NCBI RefSeq assembly: GCF_003667825.1 | Contig: NZ_CP033043.1 | Location: forward strand, 4,782,501 to 4,846,500 | DNA from: Metabacillus litoralis | GTDB taxonomy: Bacteria; Bacillota; Bacilli; Bacillales; Bacillaceae | Direction: 5' to 3' | DNA: 64,000 bases | In this document: positions 35,419 through 44,477 of the stretch, piece by piece | How positions within the stretch are numbered: position 1 is the stretch's first letter | How the letters are laid out: each line of letters opens with the position of its first letter | Translations under genes and position numbers: made by a program | Notes under the pieces: generated by a model | The model's input: only the letters and a program-made list of their open reading frames with translations | The model's database searches: none | Told to the model about the DNA's origin: nothing

Positions 35419-36066
35419 ATGACGAAAATAAAAGTTGTTATTGCAGATGATCATCATGTGGTTCGAAGAGGATTGCTCTTTTTTCTTAAAACGCAACAAG
35501 ATATAGAGGTAATAGGTGAGGCGAAAAATGGTCAGGAAGCGGTGGACATGGTGTCAAAGTTAAATCCTGATGTTGTTTTAATGGACCTATCCATGCCGAT
35601 TATGGATGGAGTCATGGCAACGAAAGCAATTAGAGAGGCCGAAAATGAAGTTAAAATTATTATTCTGACTAGCTATGCAGATCAAGATCATGTTATTCCT
35701 GCTATTCGCGCTGGAGCATCTGGTTATCAATTAAAAGACATTGAGCCAGATGAACTTGTTCAAACAATACGAGATGTATTAAAAGGTGAAAGCAAGTTGC
35801 ACCCAAAGGTAACGTCACATGTTATGACACATCTCTCCGGGCAAAATTCAAATCAACAAACAAAGCTCGATGAATTAACAAGAAGAGAGAAGGAAGTTTT
35901 AAACGAGCTTGCTAAAGGGAAAAGCAATAAAGAAATAGCCAGTGCTTTGTATATTACCGAAAAAACAGTTAAAACGCATATATCAAATATTCTCTCAAAG
36001 TTACAGCTTTCTGATCGGACTCAAGCAGCGATTTATGCTGTGAAAAATGGATACTTAAAGGAGTAG
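35419..36066 (+). CDS. yhcZ: LuxR/NarL-family response regulator (YhcZ-like)
   Basis: A 215-residue transcription factor. Receiver domain with acidic pocket (VVIADDHHVVRRG), phospho-Asp in VLMDLSMPIMDG (about 56) and Lys near 106, then a LuxR-type helix-turn-helix (TRREKEVLNELAKGKSNKEI, about 150-170). It is phosphorylated by the kinase encoded just before. The flavin reductase gene starts 6 bases after its stop, so this operon probably includes or controls that enzyme. Confidence 0.9.
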   Translation: MTKIKVVIADDHHVVRRGLLFFLKTQQDIEVIGEAKNGQEAVDMVSKLNPDVVLMDLSMPIMDGVMATKAIREAENEVKIIILTSYADQDHVIPAIRAGASGYQLKDIEPDELVQTIRDVLKGESKLHPKVTSHVMTHLSGQNSNQQTKLDELTRREKEVLNELAKGKSNKEIASALYITEKTVKTHISNILSKLQLSDRTQAAIYAVKNGYLKE

Positions 36067-36594
<528 letters not shown>

Positions 36595-36601
36595 GTAATA
36601 G

Positions 36602-36654
36602 AAAAGACTGACTAAGGATTGTATAGCCAATACGATCCTAGTCAGTCTTTTTTT
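36602..36654. terminator. Bidirectional terminator between azr and yhdB
   Basis: A stem of about 20 bp (AAAAGACTGACT...AGTCAGTCTTTT, inner GTAT/ATAC) with A/T tracts on both sides. The stop of the convergent gene overlaps its end. Confidence 0.88.
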
Positions 36655-36889
36655 ATTGTAAAAATTCTAATTCAGGTTCTTCCTCTACAGCGTGATCAAT
36701 ATATCTTAACAATGAATAAAGCTGTTTTTCAACTTCTGTATAATCATGTTCAAAATTATAGGCATGTAGAAAATGCTCAATTTTTTTTGATAAAAAATCA
36801 TCTTTTGTACGGACCATAAGAATAAGCAAGTTATCCCATTGTGAACGATGTGTGTAATACAATGCTTTGTCATAATCTACATTGTTCAT
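36653..36889 (-). CDS. yhdB: YhdB-like small protein
   Basis: A 78-residue acidic soluble protein without a recognised domain. Size, position and composition match B. subtilis yhdB. GAAGGAGG precedes the ATG. Function unknown. Confidence 0.75.
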   Translation of the reverse strand: MNNVDYDKALYYTHRSQWDNLLILMVRTKDDFLSKKIEHFLHAYNFEHDYTEVEKQLYSLLRYIDHAVEEEPELEFLQ

Positions 36890-37050
36890 TTTTTATAATC
36901 CCTCCTTCTTAAGGAGATAAGATTATTGTATGTGAAAAGTACTTTTTTTTACTGAGAAAAACTTGGTGTTGTTGCCATAGAGCCTATGGAAGTGATTACC
37001 CTTATAAAATGAAATCAATGTGGAAACCTAAGGCGAAAAAGGGGGTGAAA

Positions 37051-38028
37051 ATGACGAAGAAAGTAATCATCTTTTTGGTTGTTTTCCTTATCGTACAGGA
37101 TGTAAAAGCCGAAGAGCCTGAAATGTATACATATAAAACAATGAAAACGAACATGTTAGAGCTTTCTAAACGATATGAGTTAGAAGTGAAAGAATTTGGA
37201 CAATCGGAGTTTGGACGAGACCTCCTTGCCATAAAAGTAGGTAAAGGAAAGAGGTCAATCTTAATAACAGGAAGTCACCACGGTCGTGAGTGGATGTCAA
37301 CACATATCATCATGAAAATGATTAAGGAATATGCAAGTGCTTATCAACATAAGCAAACATTATTTGGGCATAACCTGAATATATTGGATGATGTATCAAT
37401 ATGGTTTGTCCCGATGGTTAACCCAGATGGAGTGACCATACAGCAGCAGGGAATTGATCACTTTCCATTTCTTCTTCAGGAAATATACGTAGATATGAAT
37501 GAGGGGGAAAATAACTTTTTAAGGTGGAAAGCCAATGCCCTTGGAGTAGACTTAAATAGACAATATCCTGCTGGATGGGAGAAGATTAAAGGTGATACAG
37601 CTTATGCATCATATTCTCATTACAAAGGAGAAAAACCTTTAGAAGCAAAAGAGACTAGGGCACTAGTGGATTTTACCGAAAAAATTCAGCCGCTTACATC
37701 GGCTGCTTACCATACTTCTGGACGTGAACTTTATTGGTACTATTATAATGAGTTAAGCCATCTTCAAAGAGATTATCAATTAGTCGATATAATTGCCGAA
37801 AAAACAGGCTATAAAGTTTCTTATCCACCTTATAATGCAATTGGTGGTGGATATACAGATTGGTTTATTCAATCATACCAAAGACCTGCACTAACGATTG
37901 AACTTAGTTACCCAGTTGAAGAAACAAATCCTCCATTATCAGTGTTGCCTGAGGAATGGAAACGGAACAAAGAAGTAGGATTCATCATATGTAAATTTGC
38001 CAAAGAAGAACTGTTGGAAAAAGAATAA
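37051..38028 (+). CDS. Secreted M14 zinc carboxypeptidase
   Basis: A 325-residue exported peptidase with a signal peptide (MTKKVIIFLVVFLIVQDVKA). The catalytic domain shows zinc ligands H and E in GSHHGREWMS (about 75), the third His in AAYHTSGRE (about 217) and the catalytic Glu in LTIELSYP (about 282), as well as NPDGV and GVDLNRQYP. It probably trims peptidoglycan peptides (gamma-D-Glu-type) or other peptides outside the cell. ATG 37051 has AAAGGGGGTG upstream; an earlier frame from 37009 has no site. It is an insertion relative to the B. subtilis order. Confidence 0.85.
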   Translation: MTKKVIIFLVVFLIVQDVKAEEPEMYTYKTMKTNMLELSKRYELEVKEFGQSEFGRDLLAIKVGKGKRSILITGSHHGREWMSTHIIMKMIKEYASAYQHKQTLFGHNLNILDDVSIWFVPMVNPDGVTIQQQGIDHFPFLLQEIYVDMNEGENNFLRWKANALGVDLNRQYPAGWEKIKGDTAYASYSHYKGEKPLEAKETRALVDFTEKIQPLTSAAYHTSGRELYWYYYNELSHLQRDYQLVDIIAEKTGYKVSYPPYNAIGGGYTDWFIQSYQRPALTIELSYPVEETNPPLSVLPEEWKRNKEVGFIICKFAKEELLEKE

Positions 38029-38088
38029 CCTGTGAATATGAAAGGTGAAAAAGGGGACATTAATAAAAAATGTTCTGTGGAGGAAAAA

Positions 38089-38439
38089 ATGAAAAAAAAT
38101 TCTCTATCTAAACTTTTAATTACATTTGTAGCGCTATTCATTGTACTATCAGCAGGAATGAAAGCATATGGTGAACCAAATCCAGATGAGACTGACTATA
38201 AAAAATGGAGTCGAATTGCGGTTTCCTCGGTCAAAGAAAAATACCCTGATGCTGAACTAACGGATTATAAGTATGTAGGCCGGAAGGAAGTTAACGAAAA
38301 AGAAACAAGGGATACATTTCATATTAAATGTACTCAACAAAATAGATCATTTATTGTAAAGGCTGATGTTGTGTTCAATCCAACAACTGGAAAGCTTATT
38401 ACTGTTAATATAGAAGAACTTAGAGAAGGTGGACTTTAA
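38089..38439 (+). CDS. yhdC: YhdC-like secreted DUF3889 protein
   Basis: A 116-residue protein with a signal peptide (about 1-28) and a domain of the PepSY-like DUF3889 type (KYPDAELTDYKYVGRKEV). ATG 38089 is preceded by GTGGAGGAAAA; an in-frame ATG at 38032 lacks a site. B. subtilis yhdC occupies the same place before nsrR. Function unknown. Confidence 0.75.
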   Translation: MKKNSLSKLLITFVALFIVLSAGMKAYGEPNPDETDYKKWSRIAVSSVKEKYPDAELTDYKYVGRKEVNEKETRDTFHIKCTQQNRSFIVKADVVFNPTTGKLITVNIEELREGGL

Positions 38440-38456
38440 TTGTCACCTTCTTCTTA
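38424..38456. terminator. Convergent terminator overlapping the yhdC end
   Basis: AGAAGGTG (38424-38431) and CACCTTCT (38444-38451) form an 8-bp stem that includes the stop codon region of yhdC, followed by TCTTATTTATTT. Confidence 0.65.
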
Positions 38457-38894
38457 TTTATTTAATGAAAAGTAATGTAACAGAGCTGACTGATTTTTGG
38501 CAACATCTGCCAAAGTATATTGATCCAATACTTCCAAGTATGCTTGAAGTGCTTTATTTAAAACATGTTTAAGTCCGCAGGCTGGTGAAATAACACATTG
38601 ATTATTTTCTTTATCAAAGCATTCAACAAGATGAAAATCTTCCTCCGTTTTGCGGACAATTTCACCTATGTTTATTTCCTCAGGAGCCTTTGCTAACCGA
38701 ATTCCACCATTTCTGCCGCGAATCGTTTCAATCACATTCATTTTTCCGAGCTCATATGTTACCTTCATTAAATGGTTTTTAGAAATATTATAAATCTCTG
38801 CAATTTCTTTTATGTTAGAGAGTTCTTCCTTCGGTTTTGTTGCTAAATATACTAGGACTCTTAATGAGTAATCTGTGTAAAGAGTTAAGCGCAT
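38454..38894 (-). CDS. nsrR: Rrf2-family nitric oxide-sensing repressor NsrR
   Basis: A 146-residue Rrf2 regulator. The N-terminal winged helix includes NISKNHLMKVTYELGKM and the family RGRNGGIRLAK wing (about 65-75). Three Cys (CFDKENNQCVISPACG, about 92-106) form the Fe-S cluster site. It represses NO-detoxification genes until NO destroys the cluster. It is divergent from the flavohaemoglobin gene, its classical target, and matches B. subtilis nsrR (yhdE) by position. Confidence 0.88.
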   Translation of the reverse strand: MRLTLYTDYSLRVLVYLATKPKEELSNIKEIAEIYNISKNHLMKVTYELGKMNVIETIRGRNGGIRLAKAPEEINIGEIVRKTEEDFHLVECFDKENNQCVISPACGLKHVLNKALQAYLEVLDQYTLADVAKNQSALLHYFSLNK

Positions 38895-39010
38895 GTATAT
38901 AACCTCACATCTTTTTAATGTAGAACTGAGTGTAACTTGATTATATTGCTATATTATCACAACTTTATTTCTGTGCACGAAATATGTTCGAAAATGTGAC
39001 AGCTTTTTAA

Positions 39011-39082
39011 AAGATGTATTTTAGATATTGCTTTAAGAGTTAAGGGTGAACTATGATAAAGATGTATTTAAAATACTACTTT
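39011..39082 (+). promoter_or_regulatory. Two NsrR-like dyads before hmp
   Basis: AAGATGTATTTTAGATATTG starting at 39011 and, starting at 39059, AAGATGTATTT followed by AAAATACTACTT resemble the Bacillus NsrR site (AAGATGNATTT inverted). The second lies directly before the ribosome binding site and has the better dyad. Confidence 0.6.
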
Positions 39083-39095
39083 AGGGGTGGATAAA

Positions 39096-40316
39096 ATGTT
39101 ATCCAATAAAACGATAGAAATCGTTAAATCAACAGCACCTGTTCTAGCTGAACGAGGAACAGAAATTACTACACATTTTTATAAGAGTTTATTTAAAGAT
39201 TATCCTGAGCTATTAAATATTTTTAACCATGCAAATCAAAAGCAAGGAAGACAGCAAGCCGCTCTAGCAAATACAGTATACGCAGCAGCTACATATATCG
39301 ATCAATTAGAAGTACTTTTACCAGCTGTAAAGCAAATTGCTCATAAACATAGAAGCTTAAATGTAAAGAAGGAACATTATCCAATCGTAGGAGAATATTT
39401 ATTAAAGGCAATCAAAGAGGTGTTAGGAGATGCTGCTACCCCAGATATAATTGAGGCATGGGGAGAAGCTTATCAAGTGATAGCTCAAGTATTTATTGAT
39501 GTAGAGCAGGAAATGTATGATCAAGCAAAAGAAGAAGCATGGGATGAATTCAAACCATTCCGTGTTGTAAATAAAGTGAAGGAAAGCTCACTTATTACCT
39601 CTTTTTACTTAGAGCCAGTTGATGGTTCAAAGGTTCCGAATTTTATTCCAGGGCAATATGTGACAGTCCGCCTTTCTATCCCAGGTGAGAAATATCTATT
39701 TAACAGACAATACAGCTTATCCGATGCACCTGGTAAAAATACTTTTAGAATTTCTGTTAAAAGAGAAAGAGATCATGTTAAAGAAGATGGCATGGTATCC
39801 AATTATCTGCATGATTTCGTAAATGTGAATGATGAAATTGAATTAACAGCCCCAGCAGGTGATTTTGTGCTGGAAAATCAAAAGCATCAGCATGTTCATT
39901 TCATTAGTGGTGGCGTCGGGATTACTCCAATGATGAGTATGCTAAACTATCTAGCTGATTCTCAGGCTGAAAGAGAAATAACATTTATACATGCAGCAAA
40001 AAATGGGGAAGTGCATGCATTTGCTGAAGAAACACAAAAAAGTATTCAATCTCTAGCCAATGCGAAGGAATGTATTATTTACGAAACACCGAATGAGCTA
40101 GACCGTAAGAATCAAAACTTTATAGCAGAAGGCTATCTTAATGCAGAACTGCTGAATAAACTTATCGATAAAAATGGAGCTTTTTATATCTGTGGGCCGG
40201 TAGCCTTCATGAAAAATGTGATTGGATATCTTGAAGATCTTGGTGTAAAAACAGAAAATATCCATTATGAATTCTTTGGTCCTTCTGTTAGTTTAAAGGA
40301 TTATCAGAATGCTTAA
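39096..40316 (+). CDS. hmp: Flavohaemoglobin, nitric oxide dioxygenase
   Basis: A 406-residue enzyme converting NO and O2 to nitrate with NAD(P)H. Globin domain (about 1-140; proximal His in AHKHRSLNVKKEHY), FAD domain (about 150-260; FNRQYSLSDAPG) and NAD domain (about 270-400; HFISGGVGITPMMSML, YICGPVAFMKNV). ATG 39096 follows AGGGGTGG by 5 bases and is preferred to GTG 39087. It is placed next to nsrR with matching sites, a detail not present at this locus in B. subtilis. Confidence 0.93.
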   Translation: MLSNKTIEIVKSTAPVLAERGTEITTHFYKSLFKDYPELLNIFNHANQKQGRQQAALANTVYAAATYIDQLEVLLPAVKQIAHKHRSLNVKKEHYPIVGEYLLKAIKEVLGDAATPDIIEAWGEAYQVIAQVFIDVEQEMYDQAKEEAWDEFKPFRVVNKVKESSLITSFYLEPVDGSKVPNFIPGQYVTVRLSIPGEKYLFNRQYSLSDAPGKNTFRISVKRERDHVKEDGMVSNYLHDFVNVNDEIELTAPAGDFVLENQKHQHVHFISGGVGITPMMSMLNYLADSQAEREITFIHAAKNGEVHAFAEETQKSIQSLANAKECIIYETPNELDRKNQNFIAEGYLNAELLNKLIDKNGAFYICGPVAFMKNVIGYLEDLGVKTENIHYEFFGPSVSLKDYQNA

Positions 40317-40340
40317 GAATATGAAATAAAACAAACCCTT

Positions 40341-40369
40341 TCATGTTTTCCCTCTTAAGTACATACATT
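40341..40369 (+). promoter_or_regulatory. Sigma-E-type promoter of spoVR
   Basis: TCATGTTT (-35 like) at 40341-40348, 13-base spacer, CATACATT (-10 like) at 40362-40369. Both fit the mother-cell sigma-E consensus (about ATATT and CATACAnT). It lies 30 bases before the spoVR start, after AAGCTTAGGGGGGAG. Confidence 0.7.
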
Positions 40370-40398
40370 TAAGATAACAAAAGCTTAGGGGGGAGACT

Positions 40399-41817
40399 AT
40401 GAAAGAAACTGATCAAAAGGCCCTGGAATATGCAATTTCAGAAATTACCGAGATTGCTAAAGGCTTTGGACTTGATTTTTATCCAATGAGATATGAAATT
40501 TGTCCTGCTGATATTATTTATACATTTGGTGCTTACGGTATGCCAACGAGATTTTCACACTGGAGCTTTGGTAAGCAATTTCATAAAATGAAGCTTCAAT
40601 ATGACTTAGGATTAAGTAAAATCTATGAGCTTGTCATAAACTCAGACCCATGCTATGCCTTCCTATTAGATACGAACTCCCTTATTCAGAATAAGTTAAT
40701 TGTTGCCCACGTTTTAGCTCATTGTGACTTCTTTAAAAATAATTCTCGATTTAGCAATACAAAAAGGGAAATGGTTGAGAGTATGTCAGCCACTGCAGAA
40801 CGAATTAAACAATACGAAATTTTATACGGTAGACATGAGGTTGAGACATTTTTAGATGCCGTTCTTTCCATCCAGGAGCATATTGATCCTTCACTTGTTC
40901 GGCCGAAACTCTCGTGGACAATTGATGATATTGAATTTGATGAGACGGAAGAGGATAAAGCAGCAACACCTTATGATGACCTATGGAATCTTGATAAAAA
41001 GCAAGAGAAAAAGATTGTCTCTAAAAAGAAAAGAAAGAAGCTTCCGCCATCTCCCGAAAAAGACATTCTTTTATTCATTGAAGAATATAGCCGGGAGTTA
41101 GAAGATTGGCAGCGTGATATTTTAACAATGATGCGTGAAGAAATGCTTTATTTTTGGCCTCAATTAGAAACGAAAATCATGAACGAAGGCTGGGCTTCGT
41201 ATTGGCATCAGCGTATTATCCGAGAGATGGATCTTACTTCAGATGAAGCAGTTGAGTTCGCTAAGCTAAATGCTGGTGTTGTACAGCCATCAAAAACGAG
41301 TATTAATCCATATTATCTTGGTTTAAAAATCTTTGAAGATATAGAAGAACGCTATAATAATCCAACAGAAGAAATGAAAATGTTTGGTGCAAAGCCAGGC
41401 TCAGGTCGAGAAAAAATGTTTGAGGTTCGTGAAGTAGAATCAGATATCTCCTTTATCCGCAATTACTTAACAAAGGATCTCGTGTTAAGAGAAGATATGT
41501 ATCTTTTCCAAAAGCAAGGACGCGATTATAAAATTGTTGATAAAGAGTGGGAAGGAGTCCGTGATCAACTAGTTAGTATGCGGGTGAACGGCGGATTCCC
41601 TTATATTACAGTTAACGATGGAGATTACTTAAAAAACAACGAACTTTACCTAAAGCATTGGTTTGAGGATATTGAGCTTGATTTAAAATATCTAGAGAAA
41701 GTTCTTCCATATGTATACCAGCTTTGGGGTAGACCAGTGCATATGGAAAGTGTTTTAGAAGGAAAAGCTGTATTGTTTTCTTATGATGGGAAGAGTGTGT
41801 CGAGGAAGTATCTATAG
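40399..41817 (+). CDS. spoVR: Stage V sporulation protein R
   Basis: A 472-residue SpoVR-family protein, slightly longer than usual because of a charged Lys-rich linker (about 195-215, [15 protein letters not shown]). Conserved segments are [22 protein letters not shown] (starting about 34), [19 protein letters not shown] (about 258) and the C-terminal [15 protein letters not shown]. In B. subtilis it is mother-cell expressed and needed for normal cortex formation. The sigma-E promoter upstream supports this. Confidence 0.93.
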   Translation: MKETDQKALEYAISEITEIAKGFGLDFYPMRYEICPADIIYTFGAYGMPTRFSHWSFGKQFHKMKLQYDLGLSKIYELVINSDPCYAFLLDTNSLIQNKLIVAHVLAHCDFFKNNSRFSNTKREMVESMSATAERIKQYEILYGRHEVETFLDAVLSIQEHIDPSLVRPKLSWTIDDIEFDETEEDKAATPYDDLWNLDKKQEKKIVSKKKRKKLPPSPEKDILLFIEEYSRELEDWQRDILTMMREEMLYFWPQLETKIMNEGWASYWHQRIIREMDLTSDEAVEFAKLNAGVVQPSKTSINPYYLGLKIFEDIEERYNNPTEEMKMFGAKPGSGREKMFEVREVESDISFIRNYLTKDLVLREDMYLFQKQGRDYKIVDKEWEGVRDQLVSMRVNGGFPYITVNDGDYLKNNELYLKHWFEDIELDLKYLEKVLPYVYQLWGRPVHMESVLEGKAVLFSYDGKSVSRKYL

Positions 41818-41821
41818 AGTG

Positions 41822-41858
41822 AAAAGTCACTGGAAAAGTACCAGTGACTTTTCTTATT
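41822..41858 (+). terminator. Terminator of spoVR
   Basis: A perfect 12-bp stem AAAAGTCACTGG/CCAGTGACTTTT with a 7-nt loop and T-rich tail. Confidence 0.9.
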
Positions 41859-41953
41859 GTATTCTTTTATACACGGCCAATAGATAATCTCGATTTATTA
41901 TTTATTAACAAGAGGAACAAAGATAAAGTAATCTTCAAATCTAACCGATATAT

Positions 41954-41971
41954 AAAGTAATATATTACTTT
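41954..41971. promoter_or_regulatory. 18-bp perfect palindrome before the SpoIIP-like gene
   Basis: AAAGTAATATATTACTTT is an uninterrupted dyad that ends 15 bases before the ATG at 41987. An operator or a small leader hairpin is likely. Bases 41859-41953 show nothing else. Confidence 0.5.
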
Positions 41972-41986
41972 GATAGAGGGAAAAAT

Positions 41987-42967
41987 ATGAATGAACTAAG
42001 TACCAAAACATTAAAGTTATTATTATTTACCGTAGTAACACTGTTTTTAGGGTTGTTAACAGTAATTTTCTTCCTTTACGAAAAGGAGGAACCCCGAATA
42101 AAAAAAGGAAGTAAAAGTGGGGAGTTAAGTACAAAGGTGAATTCCAACTCTTTAAATAGCTCAAAATTTATGAGTAATAGTTCTTCAGAGGTATCAACTG
42201 AACTAGTACCGAATGCTGATTCACTTAAACAGGACGCAGAGCTGATTCAAGAAAAGATTGATTCATTGGACGAAATGGAAATAAAAAGGCCAGAAATCAA
42301 ACAGAAAGAGTTTCACAGTACATTTGGAAGAAGAATAGTCTTTATCTATTTTTCTCATACTAGAGAATCTTTTTTACCTTACTTTAAAAAAGAAACTGCC
42401 CCAGAGAGTGCTTACCATTCCAAAGTAAATATATCACTGGTTGGAAACAGATTAGGAGATTCCTTGAGAAGCAATGGTATTTGGAATGATGTTAGTCAAG
42501 TAGATATAGTAAATATGTTAAATAACCGCAACTTAACATTTGGTCGTTCTTATCAAATGTCCAGGGAGGTTGTTGTAAATGAATTGCGTGAAAATAGAGA
42601 TTTAGAAATGGCATTCGATATTCATCGTGATTCATTGCCAAGAGAACATTCAACAATTGACATTGGTGGAGAATCACTTGCCAAAGTTTCGTTTGTAATT
42701 GGGAGTGGACATGAAAATTATAAGAAAAATTTAGATTTTACGAATGGTATTCATGAAGTTATTGAGAAGAAATATCCTGGTCTTTCTAGAGGAGTCATCA
42801 TTAAAGATAAGTCCCAAGGTAATGGTGTCTATAATCAAGATTTACTACCAAATAGTGTTATTGTTGAAATAGGTGGAGTAGAAAATAATCTGGAAGAACT
42901 TTATCGTAGTGCCGATATTTTAGGAAACGCTATAAGTCAGTACTATTGGGATAAAGTGCATGAGTAA
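41987..42967 (+). CDS. SpoIIP-family N-acetylmuramoyl-L-alanine amidase
   Basis: A 326-residue membrane-anchored protein: membrane segment at about 10-30, a low-complexity Ser/Asn-rich linker (about 45-100), and the SpoIIP catalytic domain (about 110-320). Recognisable segments are VFIYFSHTRESFLPYF, FDIHRDSLPRE and IVEIGGVENNLEELYRSA, which hold the zinc ligands (His, Glu, His) and catalytic Glu of amidase_3-like enzymes. SpoIIP drives engulfment with SpoIID and SpoIIM. This is shorter than B. subtilis SpoIIP and not in its usual gpr-spoIIP locus, so it may be a paralogue. Confidence 0.82.
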   Translation: MNELSTKTLKLLLFTVVTLFLGLLTVIFFLYEKEEPRIKKGSKSGELSTKVNSNSLNSSKFMSNSSSEVSTELVPNADSLKQDAELIQEKIDSLDEMEIKRPEIKQKEFHSTFGRRIVFIYFSHTRESFLPYFKKETAPESAYHSKVNISLVGNRLGDSLRSNGIWNDVSQVDIVNMLNNRNLTFGRSYQMSREVVVNELRENRDLEMAFDIHRDSLPREHSTIDIGGESLAKVSFVIGSGHENYKKNLDFTNGIHEVIEKKYPGLSRGVIIKDKSQGNGVYNQDLLPNSVIVEIGGVENNLEELYRSADILGNAISQYYWDKVHE

Positions 42968-43006
42968 ATGGATCTGTAATATTTTTTAATAATTTTTTAG
43001 CCATCC

Positions 43007-43045
43007 ACCCCCTTTCCCTTCATATGGAGGAGAAAGGGGGTTTCC
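43007..43045. terminator. Hairpin after the SpoIIP-like gene
   Basis: ACCCCCTTTC (43007-43016) pairs with GAAAGGGGGT (43032-43041), 15-nt loop; the tail is short (TTTCC), so termination strength is uncertain. Between it and cstR lie only the promoter and AT-rich leader. Confidence 0.55.
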
Positions 43046-43156
43046 TATAAAGACAAGGTCAGCAAATCAACCAAAATATTGTACTGTTACTTATAATGTA
43101 TCTACCTTATAAGTGGATTGTAGAAATACATCTGTTTAAAAATGAAATGATACAGG

Positions 43157-43185
43157 TTGACAATATACCCATATAGGTATATTGT
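43157..43185 (+). promoter_or_regulatory. cstR promoter with CstR-type operator
   Basis: TTGACA (43157-43162), 17-base spacer, TATTGT (43180-43185). An inverted repeat AATATACC-N6-GGTATATT (43162-43183) fills the spacer; its core TACCC-N4-AGGTA fits the operator seen repeatedly in this cluster. Binding would block polymerase. The leader to the cstR start is about 135 bases. Confidence 0.75.
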
Positions 43186-43329
43186 TGATCCTGTAAGTTA
43201 TTCTTACTGCACAGTGGCTAACCAGATAGTTTTCTTTTATTAATACTGAAATTTATATAAATAATCATTTTTCTAAAAGATATACCTGCTAAAAGATAAA
43301 CAATAGTTATAAGTAAAGGAGGTATTTAG

Positions 43330-43593
43330 ATGGATTTTAACGATCAAATGAAAAATAGAGTAAAGCGAATTGAGGGACAACTTAGAGGTATTTTACGTAT
43401 GATGGAAGAAGGAAAAGATTGTAAGGAAGTTATTATGCAGTTGTCTGCAGCAAGAACGGCAATTGATCGAACTATAGGCGTAGTTGTCAGTTCAAACTTA
43501 GTAGAATGTGTTCGTCATGCTGAAGAAACTGGAGAACACAGTACAGAGGAATTAGTGAAAGAAGCAGTTAATCTACTAGTTAAAAGTCGGTGA
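43330..43593 (+). CDS. cstR: Persulfide-sensing repressor CstR (CsoR family)
   Basis: An 87-residue helical repressor. Cys31 and Cys60 sit at exactly the positions of the reactive pair of S. aureus CstR, and the His required for Cu(I) in CsoR is Asn56 here. So it should respond to persulfides, not copper: two Cys become cross-linked by polysulfide and repression is relieved. It heads a cluster of TusA, DsrE, rhodanese, persulfide dioxygenase and sulfite exporter genes. AAAGGAGG precedes the ATG. Confidence 0.88.
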   Translation: MDFNDQMKNRVKRIEGQLRGILRMMEEGKDCKEVIMQLSAARTAIDRTIGVVVSSNLVECVRHAEETGEHSTEELVKEAVNLLVKSR

Positions 43594-43601
43594 GTAATAG
43601 G

Positions 43602-43645
43602 TTGACACTCTTTTTTATTTATACTAATATATACCCGTAGGGGTA
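43602..43645 (+). promoter_or_regulatory. Promoter and CstR-type operator before tusA
   Basis: TTGACA (43602-43607), 17 bases, TAATAT (43625-43630); then TACCC-gtag-GGGTA (43632-43645) at the expected start of transcription. It separates cstR from the effector genes. Confidence 0.8.
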
Positions 43646-43674
43646 AAGGTAATTAAAATTAGGAGGATTTCACA

Positions 43675-43902
43675 ATGAATATAGATAAAGTGTTAGATGC
43701 AAAAGGATTAGCATGTCCAATGCCAATTGTAAAAACAAAGAAGGCAATGAATGAATTAGATTCTGGTCAAGTATTAGAAATTCATGCAACAGACAAAGGT
43801 GCAAAAAATGATTTAACTGCTTGGGCAAACTCTGGTGGCCATGAATTTTTAAAGCATGAGGAAGAAGGTCAAATTCTAAAGTTCTGGATTAGAAAAGGAT
43901 AA
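43675..43902 (+). CDS. tusA: TusA-family sulfur carrier protein
   Basis: A 75-residue sulfur carrier. The persulfide Cys is in DAKGLACPMPIVKTKKAM (Cys about 16 with the CPxP motif). It shuttles persulfide sulfur between the rhodaneses and acceptors of this cluster. AGGAGG precedes the ATG. Nearly identical sequence recurs as the first domain of the 45203 gene. Confidence 0.88.
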   Translation: MNIDKVLDAKGLACPMPIVKTKKAMNELDSGQVLEIHATDKGAKNDLTAWANSGGHEFLKHEEEGQILKFWIRKG

Positions 43903-43921
43903 AAAATTTTAAAGATAGTTA

Positions 43922-43935
43922 TACCATTGGGGGTA
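43922..43935. promoter_or_regulatory. CstR-type operator before the DsrE-like gene
   Basis: TACCA-ttgg-GGGTA, one mismatch from the inverted repeat TACCC-N4-GGGTA; it lies directly before the GGAGGAGGA ribosome binding site. Confidence 0.6.
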
Positions 43936-43952
43936 AAGGAGGAGGAACTACT

Positions 43953-44432
43953 GTGACAGAAATGAAAAAAACAACAATTGTACTATTCAGTGGTGATTAT
44001 GATAAAGCAATGGCGGCTTACATTATAGCAAATGGTGCAGCTGCTTATGATCATGAAGTAACAATTTTTCACACATTTTGGGGATTAAATGCTCTTCGTA
44101 AAGATGAAGCTATTCAAGTGAAGAAAGGTTTTATGGAAAAGATGTTTGGCAAAATGATGCCAAGAGGCGCAGAAAAAATGGGATTATCCAAAATGAACTT
44201 TGCTGGTTTTGGTCCTAAAATGATCAAAGATGTCATGAAAAAGCATAATGCACTGCCTCTTTCAAATTTAATTGAGATGGCACAAGAACAAGATGTGAAA
44301 CTAGTAGCTTGTACGATGACAATGGATTTATTAGGCCTTAAAGAAGAAGAACTATTAGATAAAATTGATTATGCAGGTGTTGCAGCATATCTTGCAGATG
44401 CAGAGGATGGAAACGTGAATTTATTCATTTAA
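43953..44432 (+). CDS. DsrE/DsrF/DrsH-like sulfur relay protein
   Basis: A 159-residue protein of the DsrE-like peroxiredoxin-type family. It begins TTIVLFSGDYDKAMAAYIIANGAAAYDHEVTIFHTFWG (in which ATP-grasp like features are absent) and carries Cys in LVACTMTMDLLGLKEEEL (about 127), the family's conserved reactive Cys. It probably transfers persulfide in concert with TusA and rhodanese. GTG start after GGAGGAGGA. Confidence 0.82.
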   Translation: MTEMKKTTIVLFSGDYDKAMAAYIIANGAAAYDHEVTIFHTFWGLNALRKDEAIQVKKGFMEKMFGKMMPRGAEKMGLSKMNFAGFGPKMIKDVMKKHNALPLSNLIEMAQEQDVKLVACTMTMDLLGLKEEELLDKIDYAGVAAYLADAEDGNVNLFI

Positions 44433-44438
44433 AGTTAG

Positions 44439-44456
44439 TAGGGGGATACTCCCCTA
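44439..44456. promoter_or_regulatory. G/C-run inverted repeat before the membrane rhodanese gene
   Basis: TAGGGG-N6-CCCCTA, with polarity opposite to the TACCC/GGGTA sites. It may be a small hairpin or a variant regulatory site; I cannot assign it. Confidence 0.35.
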
Positions 44457-44477
44457 AGTATGTAGGGAGGAAATACA

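Noticed and set aside
42968..43329. Riboswitch in the long cstR leader
   Set aside because: Apart from the terminator-like hairpin and the operator, the leader is AT-rich with no conserved riboswitch core that I could recognise.
43330..43593. Copper repressor CsoR
   Set aside because: The Cu(I) His ligand position is Asn56; Cys31 and Cys60 match CstR and the downstream genes are sulfur genes without copZA.
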